From contig LDXP01000013.1 of assembly GCA_001443385.1 (NCBI GenBank), positions 1 to 43,524 of the forward strand: a DNA stretch of 43,524 nt, written 5' to 3'. Source of the DNA: Candidatus Rokubacteria bacterium CSP1-6. Lineage in GTDB: Bacteria; Methylomirabilota; Methylomirabilia; Rokubacteriales; CSP1-6. The notes below the pieces were generated by a model that worked only from the letters and a program-made list of their open reading frames with translations, was not told where the DNA came from and did no database searches. The translations under genes were made by a program, and so were the position numbers. Positions 38,604 through 43,524 of the stretch are shown here, piece after piece (within the stretch, counting starts at the first letter, position 1; every line of letters starts with the position of its first letter).

Positions 38604-41600
38604 ATGCCTGCCCAAATGGATCCCCTAGCGGAACTGATCGGCCAGAGCCCGGCGATCGTCGCCCTCCGCGAGAAGATCGGGCGGCTACTTAAGCTTCAGT
38701 CCGACGCCCGCCGAATTCCCCCGATCCTCATCCAGGGAGAAACCGGCACCGGCAAGGGACTCGTCGCGAGAGCCATTTACCGGGCAGGACCCCGCCGGGA
38801 CGGCCCCTTCGTGGACGTCAACTGCGCGGCGATTCCCGAGACCCTGCTCGAAGCGGAGATGTTCGGGTTCGAGCGCGGGGCATTCACCGATGCGCGGCAG
38901 GCCAAGGCGGGACTCTTCCAGGCCGCCCACCGGGGAACGATCTTTCTCGACGAGGTCGGGCTCCTCCCCGAGGCGCTCCAGGCCAAGCTCCTCAAGGTGA
39001 TCGAGGAGCAGTCGGTCCGGCGCCTCGGGAGCACCCGGAACGAGGCGGTGGATGTCTGGACCCTCACCGCCACCAGCGAGGATCTGGCGGTGGCCGCGCG
39101 CGCCCGCCGCTTCCGCGAGGACCTCTACCACCGGCTGGCGGTCTTGACCGTCTGGCTCCCGTCGCTCAGAGAGCGGGGGGAAGACATTCTCATCCTGGCC
39201 CAGCACTTCCTGACCCGCGCGTGCGCCGATTACCAACTGCCCCTGAAGGAGCTGGACGCGCGGGCCCGGGCCGCGCTCCTCGCCTATCCGTGGCCGGGCA
39301 ACGTCCGGGAGCTGTCGAACGTGATGGAGCGCGTGGCGCTCCTGTCGGAGGCCCTGGTGGTGACGGCGGACATACTCGGGCTGCCCGGCTTCTCCCCGGC
39401 GGCACCGCGCCAGACCGGACGAGGGGAGGAGCGGGTCTCCCTGGAGGACGCGGTGCGGGATCACCTCCTGGAGGTGCTCGGCCAGACCCACTGGAACATC
39501 TCTCGCGCGGCGGCCCTGCTGGGGATCTCGCGCAATACGCTCCGCTCGCGGATCGAGAAGCACGGGCTCCGTCCGGCCGCGCCCGCCGCGTCGCCTCGGG
39601 GCCGCGCGGTGCGACCGGCAACGGCCGCCGGCCGGGTGCCTGAGGTTGCACAGGGGGCGGTTCCGTCGCCGACCACCGTCCGCTGGGAGCCGCGACGCCT
39701 GACGCTCCTCCGGGCCGCGCTGGGAGGGCCCCATCAGGCGGACTCGCCGCTCTCCACGAGCCGCGCGCTCGAGGTAGTGGTGGAGAAGGTGCAGAGCTTC
39801 GGAGGGCGGGTCGAGGAGATGGGCGCGTCGGGCCTCGTGGCGGCCTTCGGCCACGAGCCGGTGGAGGATGCTCCCCGGCGCGCCGCTCACGCCGCCATGG
39901 CGATCCACAACGCCGCCGAGCGCGCCCGGAGGGTCGAGGAGGAGCCGGTACCGGTCAAGGTCGGGATCCACGTCGGCCAGTTCCTGGTCGGAATAGCGCG
40001 CGGCGGCTCGGAGATCGATCTCGACGCGAAGCGCCAGGCATGGACGGTCCTCGAGGCGCTGATAGCGCGGAGCGAGCCCGCCACGACGGTCGTGAGCGAC
40101 GCGGCGGCGCCGTTCCTGGAGCGGCGCTTCGACCTGGCGCCCCTGGGCGCTCTCGGCCAGGCGCCGGGGCAAGCCTACCGGCTCGGGAGGCGGGAGCGCA
40201 CGGGGCTCGGGCTCGGCAGGCGGATGGTCAAGTTCGTCGGGCGGCGTGACGACCTGGAGCTGCTCCAGAGCCGCCTGGCCTCGGCCACCGAGGGACACGG
40301 CCAGGTGGTGGGGATCGTCGGCGAGGCCGGCATCGGCAAGTCCCGCCTCCTTTTCGAGTTCAGGCACGGCCTCCGGGGGAAGGAAATCACGTACCTGGAG
40401 GGGCGCTGCCTCTCCTTCGGGAGCGCCGTTCCGTATTTCCCGGTGCTCGACATCCTCCGCCGGTTCTTCGGGATCACCGAGACTGACCAGCCCGAGGCCA
40501 TGGCCGAGAAGGTTCGGGCGGGGCTCCAGCAGGTGGAGATGGATCCTGAGGAGTGTGCGCCGTACACCCTCCAACTGCTCGGCGTGAAGGAGGGAACGGA
40601 CCGCCTGGCGGCGCTGCCCCCCGAGACGATCAAGGGCGGGACGTTTGACACCCTCAGGCAATTGTGCCTGAAGGGCAGCCGGCTCCAGCCGATCATTCTG
40701 GTGCTGGAGGACCTTCACTGGAGCGACAAAACATCGGAGGAGTGCGTCTCCTTCATCGTCGAGAGTATCGCGGGCGCCCCGGTGCTCTTTCTCTGCACGT
40801 ACCGTCCGGGTTATCGGCCGCCCTGGATGGACAAGTCCTACGCCACCCAGGTGGCGCTCCAGCCGCTCTCGCCCCAGGACAGCCTGAGCGTGGTCCAGTC
40901 GGTCCTCCAGATGGAGCAGGTCCCGGACCCCATCGCCCAGTTCATCCTGGCCAAAGCCGAGGGGAATCCGTTCTTCCTGGAGGAGCTCACCCGGGTCATC
41001 GGGGAGCAGGGAGGTCTCCGCCTGACCGAGATGGTGCCGGGGACCATCCAGGAGGTGCTGCTCGCGCGGATTCACCGGCTGGCCGACGAGCCCAAGCAGC
41101 TCCTCCAGACCGCAGCCGTCGTGGGTCGGGAGGTCTCGCTTCGCCTTCTCGGAGCGATCTGGGAGGGGCCGGGCGTCGTGGATCCGCATCTCCGGGAGCT
41201 CATGCGGCTGGAGTTCCTCTACGAGAGGCCGAGGGCCGCCGAGCCGGTGTACATCTTCAAGCACGCGCTGACGCAGGAAGTGGCCTACGAGAGCCTCCTG
41301 CCCGCCCGTCGCCAGGCCCTCCACGCGGCCGCTGGACGCACCCTTGAGAAGATGTATGCAGATCGCCGGGAGGAAGTCTACGATCGCCTGGCGTATCACT
41401 ACTCGAAGACGGATGAGGCGGCCAAGGCGGTCGAGTACCTGACCCAGGTGGCCGCGAAGGCGGCGCGTGCGCATGCCCACACCGAAGCCGTCAAGGCCGT
41501 CCAGGAGGCGCTTGCCCACGTCGAGCGTCTGCCTGCCGAGCAGCGGGAGCCCCAGCTGCTCAATCTGATCCTTCGCCAGGGCTCCTCCCTCATCCCCCTG

Positions 41601-42659
41601 GGCCGCATCCCCGAGATCTTGGAGCTGCTCCTCCAGAAGGCCGAGGGCGTCGGGCGCCTGGAGGACCCCTCGCGCATCGCGCGGTACTACTTCCAGCTCG
41701 GCCGTGTCTACAGCGTCCTGGGGGAGCATGAGCGCGCGACCCAGTGCGCCCAGAAGGCGATTGCCGAAGCGGAGCGATCGGGTGACGAGGATACCATCGG
41801 GAAGGCGTATTTCCTGCTGGCCCTCGAGGGTCTCTTTTCGAGCCAGTTCCTCCACGGGATCGAGAACGGGCGACGGGCGATGGCGCTCCTGGAGCGGAGC
41901 GACGAGCCTTGGTGGGTGGGGACCGCCCACTGGGTGGTGGGGTTGAATCACAGTGTGCTGGGAGAGTTCGAGGAGTCTCTGGAGGCTCAAGCCCGAGCCC
42001 TGGCCCTCGGCGAATCCATCGGCGACGCCCGGCTCCAGGCTCTGGCGCTGTGGGGGGACGGGATCGTACGCTCGGCGAAGGGGGAATGGGAGGCGGGAAC
42101 CGAGGCCTGCCGTCTCGCCCTCGACCGCGCGCCCGATCCCCTCAACACCGCCCTCGCCTCCGGGTGGCTCGGCTATACGTATCTGGAGAAGGGAGATGCC
42201 GCCCAGGCTATCTCTTTCCTGGAGCGGGCGGTCCAGCAATTCGCCCAGTATGAATTCCGGCCCATGGAGGGCTTGATGACGAACTTTCTGGCCGAAGCTT
42301 ATCTGCTGAACGGCGACGTCGAGAAGGCGCGGGCCCTGGCCCTCCGGGCGCTCGACATCACCCGGGAGGCGAGGTTCCAGTACGGGACCGGTTGGGTCCA
42401 GCGGGCTCTCGGCAGGGTTTCGAGGGCCAGCGGCGCCCTCGTGGAGGCGGAGAAACATTTCAAGGATGCCCTTGGGACCTTCGAGTCAGTCCAGGCACGC
42501 TATGACGTCGGACGGACCCACCTGGACCTGGCCGCGCTGGCCCGCGCCCAGGGCAAAGCGGAGGCCGCCGCCGCGCACCTTGCCGAGGCCCGTCAGCTGT
42601 TCGGCGCCTTGAACATCCCCAAGTACCTGGAGCGAGCCTCCCAGCCCCCAGCCCCTTGA
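38604..42659 (+). CDS. sigma-54 activator fused to degenerate cyclase, STAND ATPase and TPR domains
   Basis: The 1351-residue protein combines two ATPase modules. Residues about 10-240 are an NtrC-type AAA+ domain: Walker A GETGTGKG (45-52), sigma-54 contact loop GAFTDA (92-97, canonical GAFTGA), Walker B GTIFLDEVG, then WPGNVRELSNVMER. A Fis-type helix-turn-helix follows (about 296-322, NISRAAALLGISRNTLRSRI). Residues about 355-535 are a class III cyclase fold without metal aspartates (LLRAAL and GASGLVAAFG replace the D-containing motifs). A STAND-like ATPase has Walker A GEAGIGKS at 573-580 and LVLEDLHWSDK. A TPR-like array runs from about 860 to the end. GGGGAGG precedes the ATG. It is divergent from the lipid operon it probably controls. 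Signal and ligand unknown. Confidence 0.88.
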   Translation: MPAQMDPLAELIGQSPAIVALREKIGRLLKLQSDARRIPPILIQGETGTGKGLVARAIYRAGPRRDGPFVDVNCAAIPETLLEAEMFGFERGAFTDARQAKAGLFQAAHRGTIFLDEVGLLPEALQAKLLKVIEEQSVRRLGSTRNEAVDVWTLTATSEDLAVAARARRFREDLYHRLAVLTVWLPSLRERGEDILILAQHFLTRACADYQLPLKELDARARAALLAYPWPGNVRELSNVMERVALLSEALVVTADILGLPGFSPAAPRQTGRGEERVSLEDAVRDHLLEVLGQTHWNISRAAALLGISRNTLRSRIEKHGLRPAAPAASPRGRAVRPATAAGRVPEVAQGAVPSPTTVRWEPRRLTLLRAALGGPHQADSPLSTSRALEVVVEKVQSFGGRVEEMGASGLVAAFGHEPVEDAPRRAAHAAMAIHNAAERARRVEEEPVPVKVGIHVGQFLVGIARGGSEIDLDAKRQAWTVLEALIARSEPATTVVSDAAAPFLERRFDLAPLGALGQAPGQAYRLGRRERTGLGLGRRMVKFVGRRDDLELLQSRLASATEGHGQVVGIVGEAGIGKSRLLFEFRHGLRGKEITYLEGRCLSFGSAVPYFPVLDILRRFFGITETDQPEAMAEKVRAGLQQVEMDPEECAPYTLQLLGVKEGTDRLAALPPETIKGGTFDTLRQLCLKGSRLQPIILVLEDLHWSDKTSEECVSFIVESIAGAPVLFLCTYRPGYRPPWMDKSYATQVALQPLSPQDSLSVVQSVLQMEQVPDPIAQFILAKAEGNPFFLEELTRVIGEQGGLRLTEMVPGTIQEVLLARIHRLADEPKQLLQTAAVVGREVSLRLLGAIWEGPGVVDPHLRELMRLEFLYERPRAAEPVYIFKHALTQEVAYESLLPARRQALHAAAGRTLEKMYADRREEVYDRLAYHYSKTDEAAKAVEYLTQVAAKAARAHAHTEAVKAVQEALAHVERLPAEQREPQLLNLILRQGSSLIPLGRIPEILELLLQKAEGVGRLEDPSRIARYYFQLGRVYSVLGEHERATQCAQKAIAEAERSGDEDTIGKAYFLLALEGLFSSQFLHGIENGRRAMALLERSDEPWWVGTAHWVVGLNHSVLGEFEESLEAQARALALGESIGDARLQALALWGDGIVRSAKGEWEAGTEACRLALDRAPDPLNTALASGWLGYTYLEKGDAAQAISFLERAVQQFAQYEFRPMEGLMTNFLAEAYLLNGDVEKARALALRALDITREARFQYGTGWVQRALGRVSRASGALVEAEKHFKDALGTFESVQARYDVGRTHLDLAALARAQGKAEAAAAHLAEARQLFGALNIPKYLERASQPPAP

Positions 42660-42684
42660 CAGCCTGAACCGGGTCGGTTAGGGT
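42656..42684 (+). promoter_or_regulatory. candidate sigma-70-type promoter for the molybdenum hydroxylase operon
   Basis: Consensus TTGACA (42656-42661), a 17-base spacer and TAGGGT (42679-42684). The -35 box overlaps the stop codon of the preceding regulator. The expected start near 42691 gives a leader of about 60 bases. Confidence 0.55.
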
Positions 42685-42752
42685 TGGGGTCGCCTCGGCA
42701 GACACCACGCGAATGACGCTCTAACCTCGCATCATCCAGGGAGGTGCGGGCA

Positions 42753-43226
42753 GTGAAGCGACAGATCAAAGTTACCATCAACGGGGTCGGCTACTCGCAC
42801 GAGGTGGAACCCCGCCTCCTGCTCGTCCACTACATCCGCGACGTGGTGGGCCTCACCGGCACCCACATCGGCTGCGACACCAGCCAGTGCGGGGCCTGCA
42901 CCATCATGCTGAACGGGATGGCCGTGAAGTGCTGCACGATGCTGGCCGTGCAGGCCGACGGCGCGGAGATCCTCACCATCGAGGGGCTCGCCAAGGACGG
43001 GCAGCTCCACCCCATCCAGGAGGGCTTCTGGGAGAAGCACGGGCTCCAGTGCGGCTACTGCACGCCCGGGATGATCCTGGCGGCCTACCAGCTGCTCCAG
43101 CGGTCGCCCAACCCCAGCGAGGCGGAGATCCGGCACAACCTCGAAGGCAACCTCTGCCGGTGCACGGGCTACCACAACATCGTGAAGTCGATCCAGTACG
43201 CCGCTCAGAAGATGGCCGGCAGGTAG
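42753..43226 (+). CDS. [2Fe-2S] small subunit of a xanthine dehydrogenase/CoxS-type hydroxylase
   Basis: The 157-residue electron-transfer subunit of a molybdenum hydroxylase has two [2Fe-2S] domains. The plant-ferredoxin-like N-terminal cluster uses [16 protein letters not shown] plus a later cysteine in VKCCTM. The C-terminal helical cluster uses CGYCTPGM and NLCRCTGY. It passes electrons from the molybdopterin site to a flavin subunit. GTG 42753 is preferred to GTG 42744 because GGGAGG at 42739-42744 is then spaced eight bases away. The large subunit follows 9 bases downstream. CO, purine, aldehyde or aromatic substrates are all possible. Confidence 0.93.
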   Translation: MKRQIKVTINGVGYSHEVEPRLLLVHYIRDVVGLTGTHIGCDTSQCGACTIMLNGMAVKCCTMLAVQADGAEILTIEGLAKDGQLHPIQEGFWEKHGLQCGYCTPGMILAAYQLLQRSPNPSEAEIRHNLEGNLCRCTGYHNIVKSIQYAAQKMAGR

Positions 43227-43235
43227 GGGGACGCC

Positions 43236-43524
43236 ATGACGACCGCGACCAGGCTCTTCGGCTCCTCGATCAAGCGCCGGGAGGATCCCCGATTCATCAC
43301 GGGCAAGGGGACGTACGTCGATGATGTGAAATTGCCAGGGATGACCTACGCCATTTTCGTCAGGAGCCCTCACGCCCACGCCCGGATCAAGGCCATCAAT
43401 ACGGCGAAGGCGAAGTCCGCGCCGGGGGTAGTGGCCGTCTTCACCGGCCAGGACGTCCAGACGGGGCCGCTCCCGTGCGCGTGGCTGCTTCCCGGGATCA
43501 AAATCCCGCCGCGCCCGGTTCTGG
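43236..43524 (+). CDS. molybdopterin-binding large subunit of xanthine dehydrogenase family (3' end cut by window)
   Basis: The first 96 residues or so of the large subunit are visible. The conserved opening [23 protein letters not shown] (split here at key parts [11 protein letters not shown] and GKGTYVDD) is followed by [13 protein letters not shown] and [11 protein letters not shown], typical of the CoxL/aldehyde oxidase N-terminal domain. An AGGTAGGGGG site precedes the ATG at 43236. The active-site loop that separates form I CoxL from other members is outside the window, so the substrate cannot be judged. Confidence 0.92.
   Translation, partial: MTTATRLFGSSIKRREDPRFITGKGTYVDDVKLPGMTYAIFVRSPHAHARIKAINTAKAKSAPGVVAVFTGQDVQTGPLPCAWLLPGIKIPPRPVL

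Noticed and set aside
38685-42458. Very long minus-strand open frame (1257 codons) opposite the sigma-54 activator, and similar long frames elsewhere.
   Set aside because: High GC in third positions removes stop codons on the opposite strand. The frame has no domain motifs, while the plus frame has several complete ones.

Overview
This is a 43.5 kb, very GC-rich, tightly packed bacterial window. Most genes touch or overlap through ATGA or TGATG junctions. Gene content (CaiB-type CoA transferase, short-chain dehydrogenases, acyl-CoA dehydrogenase, CoxS/xanthine-dehydrogenase subunits, Lar nickel-pincer genes, giant cyclase/ATPase/TPR proteins) resembles uncultivated soil or sediment bacteria of the Methylomirabilota/Rokubacteria type. 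That placement is inferred from style, not from a marker gene. Both window edges cut a gene.

Layout. 1-7.3 kb (+): dienelactone hydrolase end, an HtrA-like protein that has lost its catalytic triad, two SDR enzymes, a YihY membrane protein, a CoA transferase, a tandem DinB protein and an enoyl-CoA hydratase; much of this fits acyl-CoA catabolism. 7.3-10.6 kb (+): a zinc-ribbon/cyclase/STAND-ATPase/TPR signalling protein. 10.6-11.8 kb (-): acyl-CoA dehydrogenase. 11.8-16.5 kb (+): DUF2889, DUF169, amidohydrolase, PhoD phosphatase and a cation diffusion facilitator. 16.5-19.1 kb (-): EamA transporter and a large polytopic membrane protein. 19.2-22.7 kb (+): threonine synthase, a MoaD-like sulfur carrier, a NIL-domain protein, a lipoprotein and a frameshifted aminotransferase. 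22.8-23.5 kb (-): a Phd/PIN toxin-antitoxin pair. 23.6-32.1 kb (+): glycerate kinase, RlmN, MtaB, MTA phosphorylase, a PfkB kinase and LarE-LarB-LarC. 32.1-38.5 kb (-): a lipoprotein gene and a five-gene phospholipid operon. 38.6-42.7 kb (+): a 1351-residue sigma-54 activator. 42.7-43.5 kb (+): start of a molybdenum hydroxylase operon.

The most striking item is a candidate sigma-54 regulon at 32.1-42.7 kb. The activator is an NtrC-type AAA+ module and a Fis-type helix-turn-helix fused to a degenerate cyclase domain, a second (STAND) ATPase and a TPR array. It is divergent from the operon CDP-alcohol phosphotransferase, alpha/beta hydrolase-methyltransferase fusion, PAP2-dual-specificity phosphatase fusion, acyltransferase and CdsA. 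The leader of that operon and the leader of the separate lipoprotein gene carry the identical 16-base sequence TGGCATCCGGGTTGCG, which fits the -24/-12 consensus. Both also carry a nearly identical 17-base element (15/17) at about -90 to -108, where enhancer-binding proteins usually bind. I read this as one activator controlling a membrane-lipid operon and an envelope lipoprotein.

Other themes: two families of palindromic repeats sit at gene junctions and rewrite protein ends or supply ribosome binding sites; several transcription units have a -10-like hexamer 7-9 bases before the start codon, suggesting leaderless mRNAs; and several enzyme-family proteins have degenerate key residues. No intergenic stretch exceeds 300 bases. 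I saw no rRNA, convincing tRNA, CRISPR array or insertion sequence.
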